Under the pieces are notes generated by a model that made no database searches, was not told the DNA's origin, and saw only the letters and a list, made by a program, of their open reading frames with translations. Below are positions 49,801-58,842 of a DNA stretch of 64,000 nucleotides, one piece after another. This DNA is from Sipunculus nudus (Eukaryota > Annelida > Sipuncula > Golfingiida > Sipunculidae), in the NCBI GenBank assembly GCA_026874595.1, contig CM049320.1, positions 6,265,464 to 6,329,463 on the forward strand, in the 5' to 3' direction. Made by a program: the position numbers and the translations under genes. How positions within the stretch are numbered: the first letter of the stretch is position 1; every line of letters begins with the position of its first letter.

Positions 49801-52800
49801 TTTGACCTCAGAATCAGTTCCCAAATGAGAGAGTCCTGGGTGTCAGTCTCAAGTGAGCCCAGCTAATCCTCTGAGCTGGAAAGGATAAATAATATACAAA
49901 GCACAAATGGTCGAGGGAAAACCAACTGGTTTAAGAAAAAAAAAAATCATTATTTTTCATAGTGTTGTAGATAAATAGTTACTTTCACATTTTACTGATG
50001 ATAGCTCTGTACAGTAAGTCATGCCAATCAACATTCCAATACCTGATACATAAACATACCTGAGAAGTGTCAAGGCTCAGGTATACACGAACATAAATAT
50101 TTTTCAGACTGACTGACCTTATACTCACAGCATATATATAGGTCTCAACCAGCCAGGTTGGCCAACCTGTGCAAATGTTTATTGGTTATTCTATTTGAAC
50201 TTTCCCGGTCTGCAGGGAAACAGCACAAGAAAGTCCAAGTCACGCAGTGCCTGTGAAGTCTGGTTTCAGGAGTGTGTGAAAATATATATTTACTTCCCCC
50301 AGGGAGGTTATGTTTTCATCATTTTTTGTTGGTTTGTTTGTTTGTTTGTAAGCAGGATTATGCAAACACCACAGCATGGAGTTGGATATGAGCTAAGGAA
50401 GAATCTGTTACCTTTTTGTGCATATCCAAATATTCACCACTGAAGCAATCTGCATTCCCACCTTGAACACATTCATTTGCTAGCAAAGCTTCTGCACTGT
50501 CAGTCAGTACTTTGGATGTCAACTGACCCTAGCTGTCATACCCTGCCCTTGATCAATTAAATCTACCTCCACAGTGTGACCTGTCCTCATTGGTTAGTAC
50601 ACTTGGGATCAAGCTTCAGCAGAATCAATACACAGATGTAGTTTTTGCCTTGGCAGAAGTATCTGCTTTTCTGAGAGCCTTCGAGTCTTTAGACAGTAGT
50701 GTCATGGCACCAAGGAACCCCCTAAAGCTGCACCTATTTGTGAGTGAAACACATGCTAGGGCACAGTCTTCCAAATAAGTTTGCCTGCAGTACACTTTCC
50801 CTTTGTACTACCTTTTAATACAGAAGCTGGTTATATAAGTGTTCACGTGAATGACAATTATTACTGACAGCCTACATGGAGCTTGGGCCAGGAAACTTGA
50901 CCCATGACCACAAAGGTGACACTGTGTCCTACTTGAACTAAACCCCCTCCCCAAGGTCTGTACCACAAGGCTGTACCTTCTTCACCCAAGAAGGAAAGAT
51001 AGCACAATAAGTGACTGGTAATTTAAAGGAAATGTGCAATTATAAACCTATCTTGGTGCCTACAAATGCTACTCATTAGAATACTATTTTTTCACAGAAA
51101 AGGGATGTGAAACCAGTATATATGAATAGGTAAAAAAATATTATGACAGCAACTGAATAAGCCATGAAACATTTAAAAGTTTACATTATCAAACAAATAG
51201 TTTCAATAGTAAAGTGTCTTCATGCTACAGATAGAACAATTTTATTTTCAATCATTTGTGGATTTGAAATATGTGCATGTTCCTGACAGACAGTTATTCT
51301 TGGAACACAAACTGTGCAATATGTAGGTTGTTATAAGAAACAAATCCTTGTATGAGAATCTTCAAGACACTGTTAGAAATATGTAAGAGTAACAAGGTCA
51401 TAAGACGTTCATGTCTGTAACCTCCACAAAACCAGACAACAAGAAGACTAGATAAGATAACACCCAGAATAAAACAATCATTTCTAATCAATGGTACTTT
51501 CATTTCCCCAAAATCCACACCTGACTTTCCTGATCACCTGACACTCCACCTGCCCCAGCATGTCTCTGCATTCCCACACATAACCTTGTGTGTGCAAAGT
51601 TAATTAAACCTTTATCAATTAACAAGTCATTTATTTCACACTAGCCAAGAAGGAAGTACTAATTCATAATGTTACCTAAAGCTAAAATAGCATGACACTC
51701 AACCTGTACAAGTATTTTCATTATGACTGATCTATTTAAAACATATTATAACATAACAATTAACACATGATTAAATTCGGTTGACTCAAGTGATTTTAAG
51801 TAGCCTATCAAGAAGCATTTTAACCATATATATGTTTTTCAAAATTTTATATTGTTTAATTAAGAAATGATAGAATAATTACTGTATGCATGCAAAGCAA
51901 TTGCTGAATTAACACTACCCCTACCATCAATCATATAGATAGTAAATGAAGTTACACACTTTAACAATAACTTGAGCAGGAATGTGCTAAACAAGATGAC
52001 TGCAGATTGGTCATTTGGTTTTGTTGATTCCAATCAAATGAAAATTTTAACAAAGCCAAAGTTTTGCACCAATCTGGTCTCAATTATATATCAAACTAAT
52101 TTTTCATTACAGGTAAGCAGTAAAGAAGCCATTCATATATGTATGGTAAACATACACTAACAATACAAAATGTCCCTCTACTGTACTGTTGAATTACCTG
52201 AATGAAGAACTTCCTTACCTGTACTGTTAAGTTTTCAGACACACATAAATGATATCCAAAATATGATGTAAATAAATTTATTGTCATCTTGTCATTTTCA
52301 TTCACCTTAATTTGCAAGGATAAATTATAAAATAAATATTTAACAATTTCACTTTAAATCAGTCTAAAAGGTCAAAGGTTAAAACAAAACTAAGGTCAGA
52401 AGTAAAGGTCAGACATTTCTCAAGTCAAAGGTAAAGGTCATGCAGTATTTTACAGCTGCATGGGGTCCATGGCATGGTATTGTCAATGAACATTTATAGT
52501 AGTCCTTCAGACTGCAGGTACACAAGCAGACTTATATTAACAATATACCTGTATTGTGATGATATTATCCTCACTGAGGAAATATCCCAGACAGATTAGT
52601 GGGCACTTGGCAGACTACAGTAACATATGTCCCATAGCCAGACACAACAAAGTGACCTGTCCACTCAATGCATTAAGTATACATAATACCATCAAATCAT
52701 AGCTTTAATATGACATGATGCAAACCCTTGACTAAAGACTCTGGCTCCTCATTATGTATAAGAAATTCAGAACAATATATGCTGGTCCAGACTGAGCCAA

Positions 52801-53285
52801 AACTAACAAGTATTATTAGAATTATCCTGAGCAAAACACTAAGGAAACCTGAGTATGACCTGAAGTGATGCTATAATTATATATACAAGTGCCAGGTTCC
52901 TCCCAAGGCAAAGTTACCCGAACAATACATCATCTTATCAGAGATTTATCTGCGAGACTACACTCCTGAGTCTGCTTAGTCTGCAGGATGTGAAGGACGC
53001 TCCGATCTTTATACCTGATGACGCCCACTACCAGGCTTCAGATGACCACTCAGCACGATCTTGTAATCACTGTCTGCTGATATCACACTAATGTACATCA
53101 ATGAGGACACCATGGAGATAATCTAAAACAGATAACCTATCTTGTCTTGTGTTTTAAAAATCCACTCTTAATCCTGTTCAACATCACAAACTAATGGATA
53201 AATATCTTGTTTTGCAGTACTGACTTTTGTAATATTTAACTTGTATAGGAATTCTAGTTTTTGAATTAAAGACTATTTCTGAGAC

Positions 53286-53323
<38 letters not shown>

Positions 53324-54655
53324 TGCACGCACTGAGTTTATGACAATTGTCCAGTGAAACCTTGAAAATAACTACCATTCACCTTGACCTAGCTTTGACC
53401 TTTCAAGATACAGATTCAATAACAAAGCTGTCAGAGTCAACTATAGCTTTACACCAGTATCCCTTTAATTCTCGAAAGGCAGACTTTCATTATAGGGACC
53501 TTTACAGACAGATCATGTTTAATAAACCATAAGGGATTAAGAATAGAGCATTAATGGAATGAGTGAGAGGCTCATAAAAGGCACAGTTAAATAATACATC
53601 ACACAGAGTGGGTTAGTGTGAAATACAATAGTAGACACTTATAATTTTGTGCACCATATACCACACATGTCCAAGGCCAAAAGCTGATAATTTTGTTCTC
53701 TTTCCATTGTACAACCTTCGAGGCCAAGATCAGTGTTATTCAGTTGGAAAGATTTCTGACAGAAAAGTTATTGCAGTATTAAGCAGACCATTCACTGCTG
53801 CATGGGTAAAGCTGTGAAAATACGTTTAGCCTTTTCAAACTATCTCCAATACAAAAGAGCAGTTTTGCAGCATATAATAACATATTATTCTCAAAATTTA
53901 AAGCAGGAAAATGGATAAAAAAATTTAATTCTCAATTCATTGGAATACAAAAACAGTCAGTCAGAAACGGCATCCAAAAGCGGAACCTTAGAATATGTAA
54001 ATAAACAGCGTGTTACGTTCAATACATGAACTAACAATCATAGGTAAGCCATAGAAAGATGTATACTTTAACAACAACACAAGTCACAGTGCAAAAACAT
54101 TCCCCTTTTTTATATTTGCTGTGTTATTGTCCTCCATATATGGAGCCGACCAGAGCCTGTTACAAGATTAGGCATCTTCTGATACTGATCAAGATTTCTG
54201 CCACTGATATATCTTAACCAGGACAATTTATTTTTATATATAAACCATAGTACAGACTCAGCCTATATACATGACCTACACTAATCACAGAGGACAGGAA
54301 AACGATGACAATAGCTATTACCAAGTCACTTGTATATTATATAAGTTACATGTCATTTATGTGGATATACAATCACTGGACCATTAAACTTCATTTATAG
54401 CAGTGTATGGAATTCATGTACCGTTACCTGTCAAGTTTCTTATGTCACAGTTAGGTATACGTAATATACATATTCACTAGCTCTGGAATATGTAATACAA
54501 AGAATATTGTGTTACCTCATTCCGGTCAGTCCCTGACAGAATTAATAATTCACTGGAACCAACTTAGGTTAATATATCCATCTATCTATGTATTTGTCTT
54601 CTGCCTATATATAGATATCCATAAATTGAGAACCAAAGTTTTGAACCAACATATG

Positions 54656-54713
<58 letters not shown>

Positions 54714-57700
54714 TATATATATATATATAATGTAGACTATATTTGTTAATATTATATCATTATATCACAATAAAATTGTTATAATGCCAATAATATTATT
54801 ATTACCAGCTTATAAAACAACATAATCATAAGCTTAATATTACTTTCATCATCCTGTTAAAAGACGACAAACTAAAACTGATGAAATGATGACCCTTTTG
54901 CCAATATTTACTAAATTGCAGGAAAGAATAGAGAAAGGTTGTTATGACCAAAATACTATGGGTAGGTGATCAGAACTTGTGATACAGTCAAAGCTTATCA
55001 AACAGTAAAGAATGGATGCATCATTAAAAAAAACACAGAAGGCGCAAAGTACAGGAGGTTTATCTCATATCTATTTAGGGTATCGATTTAACATTCCACT
55101 CCCCCATGTTGATCTTGTTGCTAGGCGTAGTCTGATATGCAGATTCCATGCAACTCCAGTTGTCTTACCTAATGTAGACTGTATATAGTGTGGTCTAAAC
55201 CACTTGCTAAATCACACACCCTATATATATTATACCTCTTTAGACATGCTTTTATATATAGTGTGATCTAGACCACTTGCTAAATCACACACCCTATATA
55301 TATTATACCTCTTTAGACAGGCTTTTATATATAGTGTGATCTAGACCACTTGCTAAATCACACACCCTATATATATTTTTACCTCTTTAGACATGCTTTT
55401 ATATATAGTGTGATCTAGACCACTTGCTAAATCACACACCCTATATATATTATACCTCTTTAGACAGGCTTTTATATATAGTGTGATCTAGACCACTTGC
55501 TTAATCACACACCCTATATATATTTTTACCTCTTTAGACATGCTTTTATATAGTGTGATCTAGACCACTTGCTAAATCACACACCCTATATATATTATAC
55601 CTCTTTAGACAGGCTTTTATATATAGTGTGGTCTAGACCACTTGCTAAATCACACACCCTATATATATTATACCTCTTTAGACAGGCTTTTATATATAGT
55701 GTGGTCTAGACCACTTGCTAAATCACACACCTTATATATAGTATACCTCTTTAGACAGGCTTTTATATATAGTGTGGTCTAGACCACTTGCTAAATCACA
55801 CAACCTATATATATTATACCTCTTTAGACAGGCTTTTATATATAGTGTGGTCTAGACCACTTGCTAAATCACACACCCTATATATATTATACCTCTTTAG
55901 ACAGGCTTTTATATATAGTGTGGTCTAGACCACTTGCTAAATCACACACCCTATATATATTTTACCTCTTTAGACAGGCTTTTATATATAGTGTGGTCTA
56001 GACCACTTGCTAAATCACATACCCTATATATATTATACCTCTTTAGACAGGCTTTTATATATAGTGTGGTCTAGACCACTTGCTAAATCACACACCCTAT
56101 AAATATTTTACCTCTTTAGACAGGCTTTTATATATAGTGTGGTCTAGACCACTTGCTAAATCAGACACCCTATATATATTTTACCTCTTTTGACAGGCTT
56201 TTATATACAGTGTGGTCTAGACCACTTGCTAAATCACACACCCTATATATATTTTACCTCTTTAGACAGGCTTTTATATATAGTGTGGTCTAGACCACTT
56301 GCTAAATCACACACCCTATATATATTTTACCTCTTTAGACAGGCTTTTATATATAGTGTGGTCTAGACCACTTGCTAAATCACACAACCTATATATATTA
56401 TACCTCTTTAGACAGGCTTTTATATATAGTGTGGTCTAGACCACTTGCTAAATCACACACCCTATATATATTATACCTCTTTAGACAGGCTTTTATATAT
56501 AGTGTGGTCTAGACCACTTGCTAAATCACACACCCTATATATATTTTACCTCTTTAGACAGGCTTTTATATATAGTGTGGTCTAGACCACTTGCTAAATC
56601 ACACACCCTATATATATTATACCTCTTTAGACAGGCTTTTATATATAGTGTGGTCTAGACCACTTGCTAAATCACACACCCTATATATATTTTACCTCTT
56701 TAGACAGGCTTTTATATATAGTGTGGTCTAGACCACTTGCTAAATCACACACCCTATATATATTATACCTCTTTAGACAGGCTTTTATATATAGTGTGGT
56801 CTAGACCACTTGCTAAATCACACAACCTATATATATTTTACCTCTTTAGACAGGCTTTTGTCGTTTATAAACACCAGCTGTACATAAGAGAGATTCCTCT
56901 CTCCTCCTACGCGTGTTCTCTTAAACCTTGGCCTGGACAACTGTTTTGTACCCAAGTGTCTAACAAACATGGTCTAAGCAATTGCAGGTTCAATGATGTG
57001 TAACAAGGCAGATAAACAGATACTAACACTGGTTGGCTTCATCATGGCGTCACAAATAACATGATTTGTAGAGATACAGCAACCTGTTTTGCTGGCTACC
57101 AGACGCTTAAATTTTTCAGACATTCTTCAAAAAGAACTACATGTACCTTGTTTATGACTCACTGTATCAATACTATTTTTTTTTAACAATTTGTTTTCAA
57201 GACTGGCAGATATATATGCACTGTCAGAGTTTAAAAGCATGATTGTTAGTTAGGCCATACAAAAAATTCATGGGTCCTTGGTAATGTTGCTAAATTGTGC
57301 TATATGGCACAAATACATAAAAATTCTTAAAGGTATGGAAAATGGATTGATTTTGTTTTGATCATATACACCATTTTAAGCATTGAAGCACAAATATTTG
57401 TATTTTCTAGGTGGGCGGGCAACATTCCACGTTGTCACAGCTGATAAAGAAGAAACATTTGTCTGCTTGCACCTTACATCGGTTCTCAAAGTCCATAGAA
57501 TACTGTGGGGTTAACGAGAGAAATATCTTTTGATCAGCACAAGTATAAGACAGATATAGGCTGTGTCAAACGTGTCATAGCATTAATGTTCTGCCAGAGA
57601 TATGCTTTGTCAGTGTTTAAGCACATGTATCACATGTATCTCCTGGACTAAGGTATAATTTCGACCATTTCTAAGCCCTGTTATCCTCACAACAACATAG

Positions 57701-58291
57701 ATAATGTTAACTCAAAGATGAAGTATGATATACTAAAAGAATATCTTTAAAAGGTACGTTTTTGACATCCCAAAATTTTAGACAATTTTGACACAGCATA
57801 CCTGAGACTGTAGGACTGTGGTTAAATCTAGATTGAACCACAACCAGAACACATGTTACGTTATAATGACCTATTTGGGATTTCAAGGTTTTTTTCTTGA
57901 GATGTGACCAAGTAAACAGGAGGCATAAAATCATATTATTATTGGGGTGCACATTTCAATATTTAAACTCAAGTTTCTTTCATATTTACCCTTGGAACCC
58001 ATATTTATGCCAGATATGTAAAGGTAAACACACAGATGAATTAATTATCTCACCTTTAGGTCTGTATTTACTTGACAACTTTGGGCTCTCATTAGCTTTA
58101 GGTGTAGCAAGCTTAGAGAGACGTTCTGATTTCGCCACCAACGTGTCAACCTGGCTAAACTTCTTGCCAGTCGCTGAGTCTATACTGAGCCTAGGACGCA
58201 TATTAGCATTTAACATATCAGAGCCGGTTCCTGTGCCATCACCTGGCATCAGACCAACAGAATTGATGTAACTAACAAATTTGCTTTTCAT
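21874..58291 (-). CDS. PLEKHG5: PLEKHG5 (Syx/Tech)-type RhoGEF, 14-exon model
   Basis: A Dbl-family guanine nucleotide exchange factor. The vertebrate homologue activates RhoA at cell junctions and is also linked to synaptic-vesicle autophagy. Exons in transcript order: 58291-58054, 37356-37226, 31841-31806, 31741-31592, 31076-30918, 30427-30131, 29685-29575, 29131-28982, 27594-27457, 27096-26980, 26614-26476, 25944-25841, 25125-23900, 22036-21874. All phases agree: 1052 residues, close to human PLEKHG5 (about 1060). DH domain about 247-445 ([31 protein letters not shown]); PH about 475-590 (FLFTDMLVITKP, VIRPPMRLDKITV). The C-terminus carries the family's RKMTHAQIRQMKKQLLLN motif (human RKLTLAQLYRIRTTLLLN). 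I find no Ras-binding-like or zinc-like N-terminal region of human PLEKHG5 here. The first three exons and the last exon are inference; the DH-PH and C-terminal exons are firm. Confidence 0.88.
22037..23895 (-). other. Last RhoGEF intron or 3' UTR
   Basis: AT-rich, with no other coding signal. It is intron if the 22036 acceptor is used, and 3' UTR if translation stops at 23896. Confidence 0.5.
23900..25125 (-). CDS. PLEKHG5: RhoGEF large C-terminal exon
   Basis: 408 codons plus two bases. It starts EKYRHLRRRA directly after the PH domain. It then holds an acidic patch (DDDEDND), S/T-rich disordered sequence, a proline motif (QPPPLLPKPKVP, about 743-754, SH3-ligand-like), a conserved-looking block with KRLSWNFGSP, SKSLPEIDQLEF, and the closing RKMTHAQIRQMKKQLLLN motif. 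In frame the exon reads straight into TAA (23898-23896), but gcttc|gtaagt at 23900 is a consensus donor one base before the last sense codon is complete. Confidence 0.93.
25841..25944 (-). CDS. PLEKHG5: RhoGEF PH-domain exon, C-terminal helix
   Basis: Encodes GFALIHLNEYHLASAVYTLH then MWVQEINKAQ, the last strand and helix of the PH domain; the tryptophan is the conserved PH C-terminal helix residue. Matches human SFLLIYLNEFHSAVGAYTF. Phase 1 in, 0 out. Confidence 0.92.
26476..26614 (-). CDS. PLEKHG5: RhoGEF PH-domain exon
   Basis: Encodes VDTIVFLFTDMLVITKP and VKVIRPPMRLDKITVHTL; near-identical in pattern to human YCFLFTDLLLVTKAV and RVIRPPLLVDKIV. Confidence 0.95.
26980..27096 (-). CDS. PLEKHG5: RhoGEF DH-PH linker exon
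   Basis: 39 codons: EFCQLDLTCQVPGCSPKQRR then LLCEGPLKLKD. Human counterpart [20 protein letters not shown] and LLLEGSLRMKEG. Acceptor ttctcttgtttcag. Confidence 0.94.
27457..27594 (-). CDS. PLEKHG5: RhoGEF DH-domain exon 4 (last helix)
   Basis: 46 codons, IERVDKFVMSVDTAMHQRQE through DAPNEECQK. Aligns gaplessly with human [20 protein letters not shown]. The join to VQM of the previous exon therefore needs no missing residues. Confidence 0.93.
28598..28767. mobile_element. GCGGATCCAGG-type MITE, copy in RhoGEF intron
   Basis: Ends tagcgaatccaga (left) and cctggatctgccctg (right). Internal cccccc and ttttaagggg strings match the other three copies in this window. It lies in the intron 27595-28981. 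Confidence 0.6.
28982..29131 (-). CDS. PLEKHG5: RhoGEF DH-domain exon 3 (signature helix)
   Basis: 50 codons, WAESERQCQRLNLKDLVVKP then [15 protein letters not shown]; the DH signature. Human: [20 protein letters not shown]. The donor is the unusual atg|gttcgt, chosen because it gives gapless homology; a consensus donor (agt|gtaaga) lies 69 bases further on, in frame. Confidence 0.93.
29575..29685 (-). CDS. PLEKHG5: RhoGEF DH-domain exon 2
   Basis: 37 codons, FDEIFLPYKRYCLDQEACVD through DNELFKTFMM; matches human [20 protein letters not shown]. Phase 0 at both ends. Confidence 0.93.
30131..30427 (-). CDS. PLEKHG5: RhoGEF DH-domain exon 1
   Basis: 99 codons, from [20 protein letters not shown] to the end GFLR. 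Contains DH conserved region 1 ([20 protein letters not shown]) and FSNICDVYQANCLFWESYLM. Human: [20 protein letters not shown]. The glutamate after AT is the family's Rho-contacting residue. Confidence 0.95.
30918..31076 (-). CDS. PLEKHG5: RhoGEF pre-DH exon
   Basis: 53 codons: SQEKVEALLDTLKTYSNGNL, then PPMPGLMALS and INGHWTELVPEDE. Pattern matches human MEQLEGKLHTYSLFGLP and LEDSWRELIDG just ahead of the DH domain. Donor gag|gttaat. Confidence 0.85.
31592..31741 (-). CDS. PLEKHG5: RhoGEF upstream exon (SxxSTWF)
   Basis: 50 codons, GQRSARKSVVYEDMPPTPGE, then basic/serine-rich sequence ending SSRISTWFNPFK. The end resembles human AASRFSGFFSSG, which precedes the MEQLEG helix. Acceptor gattgacag; donor aag|gtgtgc. 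Confidence 0.7.
31806..31841 (-). CDS. PLEKHG5: Possible 36-bp RhoGEF microexon
   Basis: 12 codons (HGSKEDIVMNNM), phase 0 at both ends, with a clean acceptor (attttttttcag) and donor (atg|gtgaga). It can be included or skipped without changing frame. Homology cannot be judged at this length. Confidence 0.45.
32060..32115. repeat. Poly(A)-rich run
   Basis: A runs of 9-10 interrupted by single C (about 32071-32110), followed by ataatataatataa, in the RhoGEF intron. Confidence 0.8.
32847..33339. mobile_element. MITE-like element with GGTTGCCAGC inverted ends
   Basis: Perfect 10-bp terminal inverted repeat: GGTTGCCAGC at 32847-32856 and GCTGGCAACC at 33330-33339. Inside are sub-terminal repeats of ccctgacttttccctgac on both sides. 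No coding capacity; no target-site duplication is evident. Confidence 0.65.
34555..34761 (-). CDS. Possible alternative terminal exon of the RhoGEF gene
   Basis: 68 codons plus TAG, behind a good acceptor (ctgttcccttgcag). It begins IYIKRDQSLRMSASMEPPVV and continues in K/P/E/S-rich, protein-like composition. Phase 0 matches the donor at 37226. I see no good phase-0 donor inside it (only weak atg|gttgct), so splicing to it would end the protein before the DH domain. It could be a short isoform's last exon, an exon with a weak donor, or chance. Confidence 0.35.
   Translation of the reverse strand: MYIKRDQSLRMSASMEPPVVLRRSTLKPPFKEKLHMVAKNEHPLAKSPDPESGQSQPEEASFDQSKGL
37226..37356 (-). CDS. PLEKHG5: RhoGEF N-terminal exon 2 (lysine-rich)
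   Basis: 131 bases, phase 1 in, phase 0 out. It encodes AKDGDSPFSRNANFAKGKEP then SSGGKMKTPSSKTKEPVDKK and QQG. Acceptor is a long T tract plus cag; donor ggg|gtgagt is consensus. Disordered, basic sequence. Assigned to this gene because strand, order and phase fit; there is no homology proof. Confidence 0.65.
37555..37710. repeat. 51-bp tandem triplicate with AP-1-like sites
   Basis: Three near-identical copies. Each starts with TGAGTCA (37557, 37608, 37659) and ends ctaaggcctaggtacctcag. TGAGTCA is the consensus AP-1 (Fos/Jun) site. Confidence 0.9.
38013..38124. repeat. Cluster of nested inverted repeats
   Basis: Three hairpins in 112 bases: gtgaattcc/ggaattcac (38013, 38034); catgtaaactg/cagtttacatg (38042, 38062; perfect, 9-base loop); and a 16-17-bp pair tacatgggaattccagt / actggaatcccatgta (38067, 38109; one gap). 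Arms of the second and third overlap, so alternative foldings compete. Confidence 0.8.
40088..40219 (+). pseudogene. Coding-like fragment, origin unknown
   Basis: A 43-codon open stretch ending in TAG: ADTVNALSDLDPAATDNLVP then TSIITANNLETLAVNSIKEA and ILL. Its balanced, helical composition is unlike the surrounding AT-rich translations. It faintly recalls the helical part of GAIN domains in adhesion-type receptors, but that is only an impression. No flanking exons were found, so it is likely an exon relic or chance. Confidence 0.25.
40920..41117. mobile_element. GCGGATCCAGG-type MITE
   Basis: Left end ggggtggatacagg, right end ccaggatctgctt; internal strings aaaaaggtcc and ggggggtccagacccc match the 62644 copy closely. 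Confidence 0.7.
46735..46802. repeat. (AT)n microsatellite
   Basis: About 34 AT dinucleotides without interruption. Confidence 0.97.
47110..47330. repeat. Fragment of a dispersed repeat (ttggttgg / ccaccaaactttg type)
   Basis: Contains gttggttggtttgaatt, aggataattatgcaaa, ttccaccaaactttgtagga and gatccaatgatcattttgcc in order. A related string with ttgtttgtttgtttg and caggattatgcaaac lies at 50290-50400. Confidence 0.4.
50285..50430. repeat. Fragment of a dispersed repeat (ggaggttatgtttt type)
   Basis: ccagggaggttatgttttca followed by ttggtttgtttgtttgtttg and agcaggattatgcaaac. The same order of motifs recurs in degraded form at 47110-47330. Confidence 0.4.
53288..53321. repeat. (GT)n microsatellite
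   Basis: Seventeen TG/GT units. Confidence 0.97.
54661..54729. repeat. (AT)n microsatellite, interrupted
   Basis: AT repeats with an internal acacac interruption at 54703-54708. Confidence 0.95.
55188..56862. repeat. 73-bp satellite array, about 23 copies
   Basis: The unit runs cttttatatatagtgtggtc, tagaccacttgctaaatcac, acaccctatatatattatac, ctctttagacagg. Each later copy holds a perfect 14-bp palindrome, GTGGTCTAGACCAC. Early copies (55250-55560) have gtgtgatctagacc instead and alternate acatgc/acaggc and tttttacc/ttatacc, so copies differ in a two-unit pattern. No coding function. Confidence 0.97.
56863..58053 (-). other. RhoGEF intron next to first coding exon
   Basis: AT-rich, with no recognised element apart from the donor at its 5' end (aaag|gtgaga). 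Confidence 0.5.
58054..58291 (-). CDS. PLEKHG5: RhoGEF first coding exon
   Basis: 79 codons plus one base, starting MKSKFVSYINSVGLMPGDG and continuing with a basic, S/K/P-rich stretch to SPKLSSKYRPK. An in-frame TAA lies two codons before the ATG, which supports this start unless an acceptor intervenes. Donor aaag|gtgaga, phase 1, matching the 37356 acceptor. Not similar to the known N-terminus of human PLEKHG5. Confidence 0.65.
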
Positions 58292-58681
58292 GAGTTAAAT
58301 CGTCTTTTCACAACAGCAGGTACCAAGGTTTAATTTTGCTATATCACGATCTGTTCCTTTTTCATGTATCATACAATGTAAGTTCCTTGGTTTGCTGACA
58401 GCTAGCATGTGGCTTCTTTGCTAGCTCTCCTGTTGATCACAAATCAACAAAAAGTTGCATGTGTATTGCAACTACTTAACTGACAATGCTTTATATATAC
58501 TGTATCTACATATCTTCATACTCAATCTCTGTTCTTTGATCTCCGTGAATGTCTGAAATTCAAATTCTTGGCTCTACCAGTCGGAACACTGGAAGTACAA
58601 ATACCATACACGAACAATCCCACAGATTCAGTGTTCACCAGGCTTCGATCTTTCTTCTCAGAGAACCACTCATTGCACCGC

Positions 58682-58842
58682 TGACTCACGCAGAGCAATT
58701 GTTATACTGAACGCACTAAGGTTAACGTGCTACACATGCAATCCAATGTGCAGCTGCGTTGACATCAATGCCATCCCACCTAGTGATACAACCAAACATG
58801 CCCAGCCAATAACTTATCGCTGGGCTATAGCTGAGTTATATA
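58682..58842 (-). promoter_or_regulatory. Possible RhoGEF promoter
   Basis: On the minus strand TATATAA lies at 58842-58836, so transcription could start near 58810, giving a ~520-base leader that includes several upstream ATGs. A TGACTCA (AP-1 consensus) lies in that leader at 58682-58688. CACGTG E-boxes lie upstream near 58871 and 59002. Inference from motifs only. Confidence 0.3.

Larger units (their letters stand above)
46803..55187 (-). other. Second part of the large RhoGEF intron
   Basis: No exon is supported. Besides the elements listed separately it holds a DR1-like site and AGGTCA half-sites at 52369-52443 and short AT-rich runs. Confidence 0.45.

Noticed and set aside
50590-50778. 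62-codon open frame on the plus strand
   Set aside because: No recognisable domain, no neighbouring exons; likely chance or an old repeat.
55188-56862. CRISPR array
   Set aside because: The units are contiguous and near-identical with no unique spacers, and the DNA is eukaryotic; it is a satellite.
57897-58271. 124-codon open frame on the plus strand
   Set aside because: It is antisense to the first coding exon of the RhoGEF gene, which has a better start, donor and composition.
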